From Candidatus Accumulibacter propinquus (GTDB lineage Bacteria; Pseudomonadota; Gammaproteobacteria; Burkholderiales; Rhodocyclaceae), in assembly GCA_016714935.1 (NCBI GenBank), contig JADKBU010000014.1, positions 1-64,000 on the forward strand: a stretch of 64,000 bases of DNA, written 5' to 3'. Positions within the stretch are counted from its first letter, which is position 1, and each line of letters begins with the position of its first letter. The notes under the pieces are model-generated. The model worked only from the letters and a program-made list of their open reading frames with translations. It made no database searches and had not been told where the DNA came from. The translations under genes and the position numbers were made by a program. This document shows, one piece after another, positions 37,232 through 46,945 of this stretch.

Positions 37232-39280
37232 TCACGGCAGGACTGCTCGCCAGAGTTCCAGCAGCAGGCGAACGCCGCCGCCGATCAGCAGCGCCACCAA
37301 CGCGGAGAGCCCGACCGAGAACCAGGCCTGACGCCAGCCGATCGTTCTGAGCATCACCGCGAAGGTCGACACGCAGGGAATGTAGAAAGTCAGGAATACC
37401 AGGAAAGTGGCGATCTGAATCCAGTCGAGAAAGGGGTCGATTTCCATGCTTCCCAGCGCCTGGTAAACCATCAGCAGCGATAACTCCTTGCGCAGGACCC
37501 CGAACAGGATCGGCACCCCGAGCAGCACTGGCAGGCCGAGCCACCAATGGGTGATTGGCGACAGCAGCAGGTTGATCACCTGGTCGGCACCGAAATGGTT
37601 GAGCAACGCCAGCAGCACACTCCCGGCCACCAGGAGAGGCGTGACGATGGTCACGATATCGCTGGTCCGCTCCCAGGTTCTGACCACAATTCCATGCCAA
37701 GTCGGCCAGGCATACGGGGGGATTTCCTGGATCAGACCGACAGCGACGTCGGTGTACCGCCTGGCCAACGCCCCCCCAAGCGCCGTCAATACCACCAGGG
37801 TCAGTGCAAAGATGGCGAAAACCCCCAGCCAGCCAAGATATTTCCCGCCCATCGCCAGAATGATTGCGGAACGTGCCGAACAGGGAACAAAGGCCAGCAA
37901 CAGGGTGGCAACGACGCGCTCCTTGCCGCTGGTCGTCGCGGCGACCAGCGAGATCGCCGGCACGTTGCAGCCCAACCCAACCAGAAACGGCGTCGCGACG
38001 CCACCGTGCAGACCAATGTGGTGAAAGCCCCGGTCTACCACAAAGGCAACGCGGTGCATGATCCCGGCCTCTTCGAGCGCGACCAGCAGCAGTACCAGCG
38101 GCAGCATGTAGGGAATGACAATTCCTATCAGACCAATCAGGCCATCAACCACCGCCCGTCCAACCACGCCAGCAGTAGACTCCGGCTGCCACTGCTGCAC
38201 CCAGTCCGCCAAGGGTGCCGAAGTCCACCCGTCAAGTATGGCGCTGACCTTGAACACCATCAGCAAGACCAGTGCAAACACTGCCAGACTACCGATCAGG
38301 CCCCAGCGCGGATGCAGGAAGATGCCGTCGAGAAAGCGCTGACCACGCCCGGAGTCGGCCGAGCCACCAAACTGGGTCACCTGTTCGAAGAGGGTTGCCG
38401 CCCGGTGATGGCGATCGGCATGCAGTTCCTCCGACAGCGGGCGGGGCAATTGACGCTCGGCGGCAAGACGGGCGGCAAGCACCTCGGGTAACAGTTCGGG
38501 AAAATGACCTGCAAATTCCTGCAGAAAATAGTCGTCGTTTTCCGCCAACTGCATCAGCAGGAACGGCCACGGCGCTCGAAACGCCTCTGCCACCTCCGGA
38601 CGGGCGAGCAGAACGCGCAGCGATTCGAGGGTGACATCGATATACTTGCTGGGCGCCGACGTTCGCGGTGGCTCCTTCTTTCGCGCGGCCGCGAGCGCCG
38701 CCACAAAGACTTCCGAAACCCCCAGCCCCATGTGCGCGACGGTGGCCACCACCGGCACGCCAAGGTGCTCGGACAGCGCCCGCGTGTTGATATACAGGCC
38801 CTTGCGACGCGCCTCGTCCACCCGGTTGAGCGCGATCACCAGCGGTTTGCCCAACAGGCACAGCTCGAGTGTCAGTTCAAGGTCGCGCTGCAGTGCCGTC
38901 GCGTCGACAACCTGGATCAGGACATCCGGGGATCGAAAGGCCAGTGCGGGCTGTTCGGCTTCGTGTGCGGCAACTGCCGGCCAACGGTCTCCCCAGAGCA
39001 GATACTTGACCAGGACCCGGTCGTGCGCGCCAAGCGTATGCAGCGACTCGATGGGCGGCAGGTCGACCAGCGACATCTGCTCCAGTCCGACGTCAACCAG
39101 ACATTCGTCATAGACGTCGCCGTCGCGGAGCAGTTTACGGTGCTGCGGCGAAGCGCTCGAGGCGGCAAGAAACAGGCTGCTCTTGCCGGTACGCAAGCGC
39201 CCGACGAGGACCACGCGCGGCCGCCGTTCTCCGCGCAGCAGTTGCCGAGGTACGGCGACAATCGAGATGCCGGCGTTCAA
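37232..39280 (-). CDS. feoB: FeoB-type ferrous iron transporter, variant G domain
   Basis: This 682-residue protein combines an N-terminal GTPase-like domain and a FeoB membrane domain. G1 is VGRLRTGKSSL (27-35) and G4 is NRVD (152-155). G3 reads DLPPIESL (73-80) instead of the usual DLPGTYSL, so the switch-II glycine is replaced by proline. The membrane part has the paired gate motifs VGLGCNVPAI and PCSARSAII plus YIPCVSTFAVM. It has no FeoA. The ATG overlaps the slyD stop by 4 bp, so bcp-slyD-feoB is likely one operon. It probably carries Fe(II); GTP turnover may be altered (inference). Confidence 0.87.
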   Translation of the reverse strand: MNAGISIVAVPRQLLRGERRPRVVLVGRLRTGKSSLFLAASSASPQHRKLLRDGDVYDECLVDVGLEQMSLVDLPPIESLHTLGAHDRVLVKYLLWGDRWPAVAAHEAEQPALAFRSPDVLIQVVDATALQRDLELTLELCLLGKPLVIALNRVDEARRKGLYINTRALSEHLGVPVVATVAHMGLGVSEVFVAALAAARKKEPPRTSAPSKYIDVTLESLRVLLARPEVAEAFRAPWPFLLMQLAENDDYFLQEFAGHFPELLPEVLAARLAAERQLPRPLSEELHADRHHRAATLFEQVTQFGGSADSGRGQRFLDGIFLHPRWGLIGSLAVFALVLLMVFKVSAILDGWTSAPLADWVQQWQPESTAGVVGRAVVDGLIGLIGIVIPYMLPLVLLLVALEEAGIMHRVAFVVDRGFHHIGLHGGVATPFLVGLGCNVPAISLVAATTSGKERVVATLLLAFVPCSARSAIILAMGGKYLGWLGVFAIFALTLVVLTALGGALARRYTDVAVGLIQEIPPYAWPTWHGIVVRTWERTSDIVTIVTPLLVAGSVLLALLNHFGADQVINLLLSPITHWWLGLPVLLGVPILFGVLRKELSLLMVYQALGSMEIDPFLDWIQIATFLVFLTFYIPCVSTFAVMLRTIGWRQAWFSVGLSALVALLIGGGVRLLLELWRAVLP

Positions 39281-39780
39281 TCGTCCTCATCGCAATCATC
39301 GTCGTGGGTATGCCCATGGCTGATTTCGTCGGCGGTCGCCGGGCGAACGTCGGTCACGGTACAGGTAAATACCAGCGCCATCCCGGCCAGTGGATGGTTG
39401 CCGTCGAGCACCACCTTGTCGTCGGCGATCTCGGTCACCCGATAGATCAGCACATCATCTTCCTCGTCACCCTCGGCACCCTCCGGCACACCTTCGAACT
39501 GCATGCCAACCTGCAGTTCCTGAGGAAACTGGCTACGGGGTTCGAGTTGCACCAGCGCGGCGTCGTATTCACCAAAGGCATCGTCAGGTTGCATCTTGAT
39601 CGTCACCGACTCGCCGATCTTCTTGCCGTGCATGGCTTCCTCGATCATCGGAAAGATGTCGTCGTAGCCGCCATGCAGATAGACGAGCGGTTCCTGGCCC
39701 GCATCAACGAGTTCCCCATCGACGTCGGTGACACTATAGTCGAGCGTAACAACGGTGTTCTTGGCAACTTGCATGTTCAT
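39277..39780 (-). CDS. slyD: FKBP-type peptidyl-prolyl isomerase SlyD-like
   Basis: This 167-residue protein has the SlyD layout of an FKBP domain interrupted by a chaperone insert-in-flap. It begins VTLDYSVTDVDGELVDAG, followed by PLVYLHGGYDDIFPMIEEAMHGKKIGE, DAFGEYD, and the return strand VVLDGNHPLAGMALVFTCTV. The tail HGHTHDDDCDEDD is His/Asp-rich with one Cys and could bind metal, though shorter than the E. coli nickel-binding tail. It overlaps bcp upstream and feoB downstream by 4 bp each. Confidence 0.93.
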   Translation of the reverse strand: MNMQVAKNTVVTLDYSVTDVDGELVDAGQEPLVYLHGGYDDIFPMIEEAMHGKKIGESVTIKMQPDDAFGEYDAALVQLEPRSQFPQELQVGMQFEGVPEGAEGDEEDDVLIYRVTEIADDKVVLDGNHPLAGMALVFTCTVTDVRPATADEISHGHTHDDDCDEDD

Positions 39781-40247
39781 GAATTGAGTTCCTTAACCGC
39801 GCGCAGCATTTTCAGCGCGTGGCCTTTGGCATTGACTCCGTACAGCGCGAGTCGGAGAACGCCTTGTTTGTCGATGACAAAAGTCGAGCGCAGGATGCCG
39901 TATTTCGTGACACCATCCACTTCTTTCGCCTGCCAGACACCATACTGTTCACACGCCAGCCCCTCGGCGTCCGAAAGGAGACACACCGAAATCCCATGCT
40001 TGTCACGGAACTCGGCGTGTTTGATGCAGTCGTCGCGGCTGATGCCGATGATCAGGCAGTTCAGTCGCGCGAATTCGTCCTCATGATCGGAGAAATCGGT
40101 GGCCTGCAACGTGCAGCACGGCGCATCATCTCTCGGATAAAAAAAGAGAATGAGATTGTTCCTGCCTCGAAACCGGGCTATGTCGATGAGTTCCATATCC
40201 GCATCGGGGAGGACGAACATCGGAGCTGCCTGTCCTTCTTTCAGCAT
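39777..40247 (-). CDS. bcp: Peroxiredoxin (BCP/PrxQ family)
   Basis: This 156-residue thiol peroxidase reduces peroxides. It has the AhpC/TSA pattern LFFYPRDDAPCCTLQATDFSD; the second Cys of PCC aligns with the peroxidatic residue of the usual TPGCT motif. The ATG at 40247 begins the family N-terminus MLKEGQAAPMFVLPD; an in-frame start at 40280 adds 11 residues. It overlaps slyD by 4 bp as the first gene of the bcp-slyD-feoB operon, which pairs peroxide defence with iron handling. Confidence 0.9.
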   Translation of the reverse strand: MLKEGQAAPMFVLPDADMELIDIARFRGRNNLILFFYPRDDAPCCTLQATDFSDHEDEFARLNCLIIGISRDDCIKHAEFRDKHGISVCLLSDAEGLACEQYGVWQAKEVDGVTKYGILRSTFVIDKQGVLRLALYGVNAKGHALKMLRAVKELNS

Positions 40248-40465
40248 GGTGCCCCCCTCAAAGACCCTTCCCGACCGCACGGAAGCGATTGGGTGAAGCA
40301 GATTCTAACCAAGCTTCCGGCGCCTGACTACAAGAAAGCGACACCCCGAACCCGTTACAATGAAGCCTCCACCGAACGTTCCACAGGACTCGGCTGCTTC
40401 CCGATCCGCGCGCGAGGCTCTGCAGAATACTCGCCATTCTCGAACACAGCAAACCCGGAGAAACC

Positions 40466-41161
40466 ATGACCCCTTTTCGACATCTACTGCGCAGCATGCC
40501 GCTGCTCACCTTGCTGCTCGCAACGCCGGCCCCGGCTGCCTCGCCCGACAGCAGGACGACCATTGACCTCGCCGCCGAAGCCAGTCGGCCGGCAACCAAC
40601 GACCTGGCGCGCGCAACGGTCTTTGCCGAAGCCACAGGTGTAACCCCGAGCGACCTGTCGAGACGGATCAATGGGCTGATCTCCGACGGACTCAGGACCG
40701 CCAGAAGTTACAGCAGCATCAAGACCCAGAGCGGCGCCACCCACAGTTACCCGGTGTACGGCAAGGGCGGCAAGATCGAGAACTGGCGCATGCGCTCCGA
40801 ACTGACGCTTGAGTCCAGCGATACCGGAGCACTTTCCGAATTGCTGGGCAAGCTCCAGGCGTCGATGGGTGTCGCCAGCCTGGCGATGCTGCCAGCGCCG
40901 GAAACACGCAGGAAGGCCGAAAGCGAGGCCATGCTTGATGCCCTCGCTGCCTTCAGGGCGCGTGCCAAGATCATCGCCGAAGCGCTTGGCAAAGCTTACC
41001 GAATCCGGCATCTGTCGATCAACAGCAGCGGCCGGCCACCAGTGGTACCGATCATGCGTGCGGCAGCCCTGGCTTCTGCCGATGCCGCACCGATGCCGAT
41101 CGAGGGCGGCGATACCCAGATCAGCGCCAACATCTCCGGGCAGATCGAGCTTCTGGAGTGA
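40466..41161 (+). CDS. SIMPL (DUF541) domain exported protein
   Basis: This 231-residue protein has a signal peptide (MTPFRHLLRSMPLLTLLLATPAPAA). The mature part matches the SIMPL/DUF541 family: IDLAAEASRPATNDLARATVFAEATG, then SYSSIKTQSGATHSYPVYGKGGKIENWRMRSELTLESSD, and AFRARAKIIAEALGKAYRIRHLSIN. The family is periplasmic, related to E. coli YggE, and linked loosely to oxidative stress. It converges with ftsB. Confidence 0.87.
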   Translation: MTPFRHLLRSMPLLTLLLATPAPAASPDSRTTIDLAAEASRPATNDLARATVFAEATGVTPSDLSRRINGLISDGLRTARSYSSIKTQSGATHSYPVYGKGGKIENWRMRSELTLESSDTGALSELLGKLQASMGVASLAMLPAPETRRKAESEAMLDALAAFRARAKIIAEALGKAYRIRHLSINSSGRPPVVPIMRAAALASADAAPMPIEGGDTQISANISGQIELLE

Positions 41162-41195
41162 CGGCAGCGAAGCGCGCGACCAGAATTGCTGCTAG

Positions 41196-41549
41196 CTAGC
41201 GCCTGACGGGTCGGGTCGTCGCTGTCGCGGCGACAGCTTTCTCGGCGGCGCCAGAGTTCACCGGTTTCTCGACCGCAGGCTTGTCGGGAATCTGCACAAA
41301 CACTTCGTCCTGCTTGACCATGCCCAGTTCGAAACGTGCGCGCTCCTCAATCGCATCGTACCCCTGTTTGAGGTCACGCACTTCGGCATCCAGGCCGGCG
41401 TTGCGCATCTCGAGTTTGCTGTTGGATTCCTGCTGTTGCTGCAACTGCCGGTCAACGTCCCATACCCGCAACCAGCCGCCTTTGCCCAACCACAGCGGGT
41501 GCTGCAGCAGGGCAATGACTACCAGCAGGGCGACAGCCAGCCAACGCAC
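41196..41549 (-). CDS. ftsB: Cell division protein FtsB
   Basis: This 117-residue bitopic protein has a short cytoplasmic tip, one membrane helix (WLAVALLVVIALLQHPLWL), a coiled coil (VDRQLQQQQESNSKLEMRNAGLDAEVRDLKQG) and the conserved IEERARFELGMVKQDEVFVQIP. FtsB joins FtsL and FtsQ in the divisome. It lies 26 bp after eno in the usual betaproteobacterial order pyrG-kdsA-eno-ftsB. The C-terminal 25 residues are an unconserved extension. Confidence 0.93.
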   Translation of the reverse strand: MRWLAVALLVVIALLQHPLWLGKGGWLRVWDVDRQLQQQQESNSKLEMRNAGLDAEVRDLKQGYDAIEERARFELGMVKQDEVFVQIPDKPAVEKPVNSGAAEKAVAATATTRPVRR

Positions 41550-41575
41550 GGCCGTGGACGTCGACGGTCAGTGAA

Positions 41576-42859
41576 TCAGGAGAGATTGTAGAAGGCGTCA
41601 CGGCCCGGATAACCAGCCGTGTCCCCAAGGTCCTCCTCAATGCGCAACAACTGGTTGTACTTTGCGATGCGGTCTGAGCGCGACAGCGAACCGGTCTTGA
41701 TCTGCAACGCGTTCATGCCGACGGCGATGTCGGCAATGGTGCTGTCTTCGGTTTCGCCGGAACGGTGTGAAATGACCGCAGTATAAGCCGCCCGCTTGGC
41801 CATTTCGATGGCCGCGAAGGTTTCCGACAGCGTGCCGATCTGATTGATCTTGATCAGGATCGAATTGGCGATGCCCTGCTTGATGCCTTCCTTGAAAATC
41901 CGGGTGTTGGTCACGAAGACATCGTCGCCGACAATCTGCACGCCCTTGCCAAGGCGCCCGGTGAGCACCTTCCAGCCATCCCAGTCGTTTTCGGCCATAC
42001 CGTCTTCGATCGAGACAATCGGGAAACGGTCGGCGAGATTGGCCAGATAATCGACCAGTTCATTGGCACTCAACTGCAGGCTCTCGCCAGCCAGATGGTA
42101 TCTGCCATCCCGGTACAATTCCGAAGCCGCACAGTCGAGCCCGATCAGCACGTCTTCACCCGGGCAATAGCCGGCGTTCTCGATCGACTGGCTGATCAAC
42201 TGCAGCGCTTCGGCATGGCTGCCCAGGTTGGGCGCGAAGCCGCCTTCATCGCCAACGGCAGTCGAGAAGCCTTTCTTGTGCAGCAGCTTCTTCAGCGCGT
42301 GAAAGACCTCGGCACCACAACGCAGCGCCTCGCGGAACGAACTCTGACTCACCGGAAGAATCATGAACTCCTGGAAATCGAGACTGTTGTTGGCATGCTC
42401 CCCACCGTTGATGATGTTCATCATCGGTACCGGCATCTGCATGGGCCCCGAACCACCAAAATAGCGGTAAAGCGGCAAGCCCGATTCCTCGGCCGCGGCC
42501 TTGGCCACCGCCATCGACACCGAGAGCATGGCATTGGCACCGAGTCGCGCCTTGTTGTCCGTACCGTCAAGATGAATCAGCGTTTGATCGATGAACGCCT
42601 GCTCCTGTGCGTCCAGGCCAATGATCGCTTCGGAAATCTCGGTGTTTACGTTCTCTACAGCCTGCAGCACGCCCTTGCCGAGGTAGCGGGCGGAATCGCC
42701 ATCACGTAGTTCAATCGCCTCTCGCGATCCGGTCGAGGCACCGGAAGGCACTGCCGCTCGGCCCATGACCCCGGATTCAAGCAGAACATCGCATTCGACG
42801 GTAGGGTTGCCGCGCGAGTCGAGAACCTCACGGGCGACGACATCAACAACAGAACTCAT
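41576..42859 (-). CDS. eno: Enolase
   Basis: This 427-residue enolase converts 2-phosphoglycerate to phosphoenolpyruvate. Visible are the N-terminal AREVLDSRGNPTVE, GGSGPMQMPVPMMNIINGGEHANNSLDFQEFMI, metal ligands in the segments VLIGLDCAAS, SIEDGMAENDW and VGDDVFVTN, catalytic-lysine segment LIKINQIGTLSE and the signature ISHRSGETEDSTIADIAVG. AAAGGAAAGACC precedes the ATG. Confidence 0.98.
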   Translation of the reverse strand: MSSVVDVVAREVLDSRGNPTVECDVLLESGVMGRAAVPSGASTGSREAIELRDGDSARYLGKGVLQAVENVNTEISEAIIGLDAQEQAFIDQTLIHLDGTDNKARLGANAMLSVSMAVAKAAAEESGLPLYRYFGGSGPMQMPVPMMNIINGGEHANNSLDFQEFMILPVSQSSFREALRCGAEVFHALKKLLHKKGFSTAVGDEGGFAPNLGSHAEALQLISQSIENAGYCPGEDVLIGLDCAASELYRDGRYHLAGESLQLSANELVDYLANLADRFPIVSIEDGMAENDWDGWKVLTGRLGKGVQIVGDDVFVTNTRIFKEGIKQGIANSILIKINQIGTLSETFAAIEMAKRAAYTAVISHRSGETEDSTIADIAVGMNALQIKTGSLSRSDRIAKYNQLLRIEEDLGDTAGYPGRDAFYNLS

Positions 42860-42973
42860 GGTCTTTCCTTTGTCTTCATAATGTTAAAGTCACAGCCCCG
42901 CAGCAACCAGCATGTTCATTTCTGCTGCGTCCCGGCGCGCAGTCCTTGCTGCCTGATACTCTGGGAGGCGGCA

Positions 42974-43810
42974 CTACCTGCGTTCCTCGAAGGGACGAGC
43001 CTTGACCACGCGATCGAGCGCTACCAGCGTCGTCAACAGGCTTTCGATGCGCGGCAGCGGCCAGCTGTTCGGTCCGTCGGACAGCGCCAACTCCGGGCGC
43101 GGGTGCGTTTCCATGAACAGTCCGGCGATTCCCACAGCCACCGCCGCACGCGCCAGCACCGGGATGAACTCGCGCTGTCCGCCGGAAACGCTGCCCCCTC
43201 CCCCCGGCAACTGTACCGAATGGGTGGCATCGAAAACGACCGGCGCTGCGGTTTCGCGCATGATCGCCAGGCTACGCATGTCGGCAACAAGGTTGTTGTA
43301 GCCAAACGTAGCACCGCGCTCGCAAACCATGATCGTATCGGCCCCGGCAATCGCATCCCTGGCTTTGGCAACCACGTGACGCATGTCGGCGGGCGCGAGA
43401 AACTGTCCCTTCTTGATATTCACCGGCTTGCCGGTGGCGGCGACGGCGTGAATGAAGTCGGTCTGACGACAGAGAAAGGCGGGCGTCTGCAGGACATCGA
43501 CGACCGCCGCCACAGCGTCGATATCCTGCTCGCGATGCACATCGGTGAGCACCGGCACGCCAATCTGGCGTCGCACTTCGGCGAGTATGTGCAGACCGCC
43601 GTCGAGACCCGGACCACGCGGGGACTGTCCGGAACTGCGGTTGGCCTTGTCGTAGGAGGCCTTGAAGATGTATGGCAAACCCAGGCGCACACAGATTTCC
43701 TTGATCTGCCCGGCCACCTCGACGCACAGTTCCAGTGATTCGGCGGTACACGGACCGGCGATCAAAAACAACGGCTGGTCGAGGCCAGCCTCGAAGCCGC
43801 AGAGCTTCAT
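42974..43810 (-). CDS. kdsA: 3-deoxy-8-phosphooctulonate synthase
   Basis: This 278-residue KdsA condenses phosphoenolpyruvate with arabinose-5-phosphate to make KDO-8-phosphate for lipopolysaccharide. Family segments are LFLIAGPCTAESLE, YIFKASYDKANRSS, VPVLTDVHRE, QTPAFLCRQTDF, VNIKKGQFLAP, CERGATFGYNNLVADMRSL and FMETHPRPE. The ATG at 43810 overlaps the pyrG stop by 4 bp, supporting that start over the open frame to 43963. Confidence 0.97.
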   Translation of the reverse strand: MKLCGFEAGLDQPLFLIAGPCTAESLELCVEVAGQIKEICVRLGLPYIFKASYDKANRSSGQSPRGPGLDGGLHILAEVRRQIGVPVLTDVHREQDIDAVAAVVDVLQTPAFLCRQTDFIHAVAATGKPVNIKKGQFLAPADMRHVVAKARDAIAGADTIMVCERGATFGYNNLVADMRSLAIMRETAAPVVFDATHSVQLPGGGGSVSGGQREFIPVLARAAVAVGIAGLFMETHPRPELALSDGPNSWPLPRIESLLTTLVALDRVVKARPFEERR

Positions 43811-45450
43811 GCCTGCGCCCGGTAAGCGCCTGCCGCCTGCACGAACGAGGTAAACAGCGGATGTCCCCGGCGCGGTGACGAAGTGAACTCGGGGTGAAAC
43901 TGACACCCGAGAAACCACGGGTGAGCGTTGCGGCCGTCCTTGGGCAACTCGACGACTTCGCACAAATCGGTAACCGGCGCGCGACCGGAAACCACTAGCC
44001 CGCTATCCTGCAACTCGCCGAGGAGCGTGTTGTTGACCTCATAGCGATGGCGATGACGTTCGGTGATTTCCGCCTGCCCGTAGATTGCGCGGGCCATGCT
44101 GCCTTCGCCCAGTTGGCAGCGTTGGCCACCCAGACGCATGGTGCCGCCAAGGTCGGAGTTTTCGTCACGCGTCTCGACGCGGCCCGAGGCGTCCTGCCAC
44201 TCGGTGATCAGACCCACCACCGGATATGGGGAATCCCTGTCGAACTCGGTGCTGTGCGCGCCACTCATGCCGGCCACGTGGCGGGCGAACTCGACGACGG
44301 CGAGTTGCATCCCGAGACAGATGCCCAGAAAGGGAATCCGGTTTTCGCGCGCATGACGTATCGCGGCGATCTTGCCCTCGGTACCACGCCGTCCGAAACC
44401 ACCCGGCACAAGGATTGCGTCCATCCCCTGCAATGCCCCACACCCGTCCCGTTCGATTTCTTCGGAATCAATGTAGCTGATCGTAACCTTGCTGCGGTTG
44501 GCAATTCCGGCATGCACCAGAGCCTCGGTCAAGGATTTGTACGATTCGGTCAGATCGACATACTTGCCGACAAAGGCGATATTGACTACCCGCTCCGGGT
44601 GTTCGAGCGCATGCACTATCGTCTTCCAGACCGTCAGGTCGGCCGCTCTGGCCAGGATCCCGAGCTTGTGGCAGACGATCTCGTCAAGCATCTGATCATG
44701 CAGCATGGCCGGGATTTTGTAGATCGAATCCGCATCGCGCGCTTCGATCACCGCCTCGCGCTGGACATTGCAGAACAGGGCCATCTTCCGCTTGTCGTCT
44801 TCGGGAATCGGTCGATCCGTGCGGCACAACAGGATATCCGGCTGGATCCCGATCTCGCGCAACTCCTTGACCGAATGTTGTGTCGGCTTGGTCTTGAGTT
44901 CGCCGGCAGTCGCGATGTAGGGGACCAACGTCAGGTGCATGTAGCAGGCGTTGTTGCGACCTTCCTGCAGACCCATCTGGCGAATCGCCTCAAGAAAAGG
45001 TAGCGATTCGATGTCACCCACTGTGCCGCCAACTTCGACGATCGCCAGTTCGGCGCCCTCGGCGCCACGCCTGATATGCGCCTTGATCTCGTCGGTAATG
45101 TGCGGGATCACCTGCACCGTCTTGCCGAGATACTCCCCGCGCCGCTCCTTTTTGATCACCGAGTCGTAGATTTGGCCGGTGGTAAAATTGTTGCGCCGTT
45201 CCATCCGTGCATTGGTGAAGCGCTCATAGTGTCCGAGGTCAAGATCAGTCTCGGCGCCGTCCTCGGTCACGAAGACCTCACCATGCTGGAACGGACTCAT
45301 CGTCCCGGGATCAACATTGATGTACGGGTCGAGCTTGAGATGGGTGACCCGGATGCCACGTGACTCAAGGATCGCTCCCAGAGATGCTGCAGCGATACCC
45401 TTGCCGAGCGATGAAACCACGCCGCCAGTGACGAATACGTATTTGATCAT
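43807..45450 (-). CDS. pyrG: CTP synthase
   Basis: This 547-residue enzyme aminates UTP to CTP with glutamine. The synthase domain begins MIKYVFVTGGVVSSLGKGIAAASLGAIL with the P-loop-like GGVVSSLGKG. The glutamine amidotransferase domain has the nucleophile in FLGICLGMQLAV and the His/Glu pair in GCQFHPEFTS. It is followed directly by kdsA with a 4-bp overlap. Confidence 0.98.
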   Translation of the reverse strand: MIKYVFVTGGVVSSLGKGIAAASLGAILESRGIRVTHLKLDPYINVDPGTMSPFQHGEVFVTEDGAETDLDLGHYERFTNARMERRNNFTTGQIYDSVIKKERRGEYLGKTVQVIPHITDEIKAHIRRGAEGAELAIVEVGGTVGDIESLPFLEAIRQMGLQEGRNNACYMHLTLVPYIATAGELKTKPTQHSVKELREIGIQPDILLCRTDRPIPEDDKRKMALFCNVQREAVIEARDADSIYKIPAMLHDQMLDEIVCHKLGILARAADLTVWKTIVHALEHPERVVNIAFVGKYVDLTESYKSLTEALVHAGIANRSKVTISYIDSEEIERDGCGALQGMDAILVPGGFGRRGTEGKIAAIRHARENRIPFLGICLGMQLAVVEFARHVAGMSGAHSTEFDRDSPYPVVGLITEWQDASGRVETRDENSDLGGTMRLGGQRCQLGEGSMARAIYGQAEITERHRHRYEVNNTLLGELQDSGLVVSGRAPVTDLCEVVELPKDGRNAHPWFLGCQFHPEFTSSPRRGHPLFTSFVQAAGAYRAQA

Positions 45451-45563
45451 GGAGATGACTGCAGCGGGAAATCCAGATTGTAGCGGAAAACACCGCAGCC
45501 CTCAAACCGCTGCCGTGATGGCGGCATTCGAAGCCGCGCGGCGTCTGAGTCCGGTCCCGACAA

Positions 45564-46106
45564 TCAGCGTATGAACTCGCGACTGATCTCGCGAAAGAGT
45601 TCGCTACCCGCCTGCCGCAACCACTCGAAGACCACCATTTCGCGTGAAACGATATCCGCGCCGTGGCTGCGCATACGCTCCAGGGCCAACGCCTTGTCCG
45701 TGTTGCGGCGCGAACCGACGGCCTCGTCAACGACGAAAACGCGGCGTCCGGCGGCGAGCAGGTCGAGTACCGTCTGCTGAACACAGACATGCGCTTCGGT
45801 ACCGGCGACGACGAAATGTGCGCGTTCGCCCCCGTGCGCCTCGAACAAGCCCGATCCGGCGACAGCGGAGAAATGCAGTTTTTCGATCACGCACTCGTCG
45901 GGCAGCAAGGCCCGCAACGCAGGCATGGTCGGCCCCAGGCCTTTGGGATACTGTTCGGTGCAAATTACCGGAACCTGCAGCCGTTGGGCCAGTCTGGTCA
46001 GCCACACGCCGGCTTCGAGCACCTGCGTGGCGTCATGGATTGCCGGTTGCAGACGAACCTGAAAATCGATCAGCAACAACACGGAATGATCAACATGCAT
46101 CAACAT
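45564..46106 (-). CDS. Isochorismatase-family cysteine hydrolase
   Basis: This protein of about 180 residues has the family triad positions: Asp in LLLIDFQVRLQPAI, Lys in IEKLHFSAV and nucleophile Cys in VVAGTEAHVCVQQTVLDLL. GGAGG lies eight bases before the ATG at 46106, preferred over 46142. It resembles the YcaC/nicotinamidase-like hydrolases; the substrate is unknown. It diverges from the ankyrin lipoprotein gene. Confidence 0.87.
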   Translation of the reverse strand: MLMHVDHSVLLLIDFQVRLQPAIHDATQVLEAGVWLTRLAQRLQVPVICTEQYPKGLGPTMPALRALLPDECVIEKLHFSAVAGSGLFEAHGGERAHFVVAGTEAHVCVQQTVLDLLAAGRRVFVVDEAVGSRRNTDKALALERMRSHGADIVSREMVVFEWLRQAGSELFREISREFIR

Positions 46107-46318
46107 CACGTATGCCTCCAGAAAAGACACTGTTTCGCGCAAGGCTGGCGCGCAGGAAATCGACGGCGATCTTGCGCCAAACGACTTTGGTCACCGGGAG
46201 CGATGGTAATATGCGCGGCGCTGGTCGCCAAGCGCAGCGTCGATCGGCGCGTCTGGCGCCCGGCGCCGCCTCGGACAGCGGGCGAGGTCTTCTCCCGCAG
46301 GCTGGCAGGAGAATTCAG

Positions 46319-46945
46319 ATGAAAATAAACCGGTCTCGCGCCATCCTGGTGGTCGTTGCACTGCTTTCTCTGGCCCTCAGCGGCTGTAGCAAGGAACCTG
46401 AGGACAGCGTCACTCTGAAGCCACAACCGTCGTCGTCATCAAACACGGCCGATGACGTTCCTACTTCGGCTTCCCTCCTTGCAAAAGCGGCAATCCGCGG
46501 CGATATGGTCGAGATCAGGTCACTTCTCGACGCCGGTGCGCAGATCAACGTCACCGACGCACTCGGCAGAACGCCACTGCACATGGCGGCTTTCTACGGA
46601 CGCAGCAAGGCATCGGAATTGCTGCTCGCGAACGGTGCGAGCATCGATGCTCGCGACCGCGTCGGCATGACCCCCTTGCACGCAGCAGTCCTGTCGGGTG
46701 GCCGACATGAAGTGGAACTGCTGCTGGACAAGAAGGCCGATGCGAACGCGAAGACCGATACCGGCCAATCACCGCTCCATCTGGCGGCCGCGACCGGACA
46801 GCCAAATGTCTCGCGCGTCCTGATCGAACACGGCGCCGATCCCAGGAGCAGGGACAAGAACGGCAAGACGCCGCTTTTTTACGCCATGCGGAACAAGCAC
46901 CCGATGACCACCGAGGTGCTCCAGCAGTACGGCGCCAAGGAGTGA
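46319..46945 (+). CDS. Ankyrin-repeat lipoprotein
   Basis: This 208-residue protein has a lipobox signal (LLSLALSGCSK), a Ser-rich spacer, then four clear ankyrin repeats: LLDAGAQINVTDALGRTPLHMAAFYG, LLANGASIDARDRVGMTPLHAAVLSG, LLDKKADANAKTDTGQSPLHLAAATG, and LIEHGADPRSRDKNGKTPLFYAM. CAGGAGAATTCAG precedes the ATG. It is probably anchored in the envelope for protein-protein contacts. The partner is unknown. Confidence 0.88.
   Translation: MKINRSRAILVVVALLSLALSGCSKEPEDSVTLKPQPSSSSNTADDVPTSASLLAKAAIRGDMVEIRSLLDAGAQINVTDALGRTPLHMAAFYGRSKASELLLANGASIDARDRVGMTPLHAAVLSGGRHEVELLLDKKADANAKTDTGQSPLHLAAATGQPNVSRVLIEHGADPRSRDKNGKTPLFYAMRNKHPMTTEVLQQYGAKE

Noticed and set aside
44047..45003. 318-codon plus-strand frame inside pyrG
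   Set aside because: Antisense to CTP synthase with no recognisable domain.
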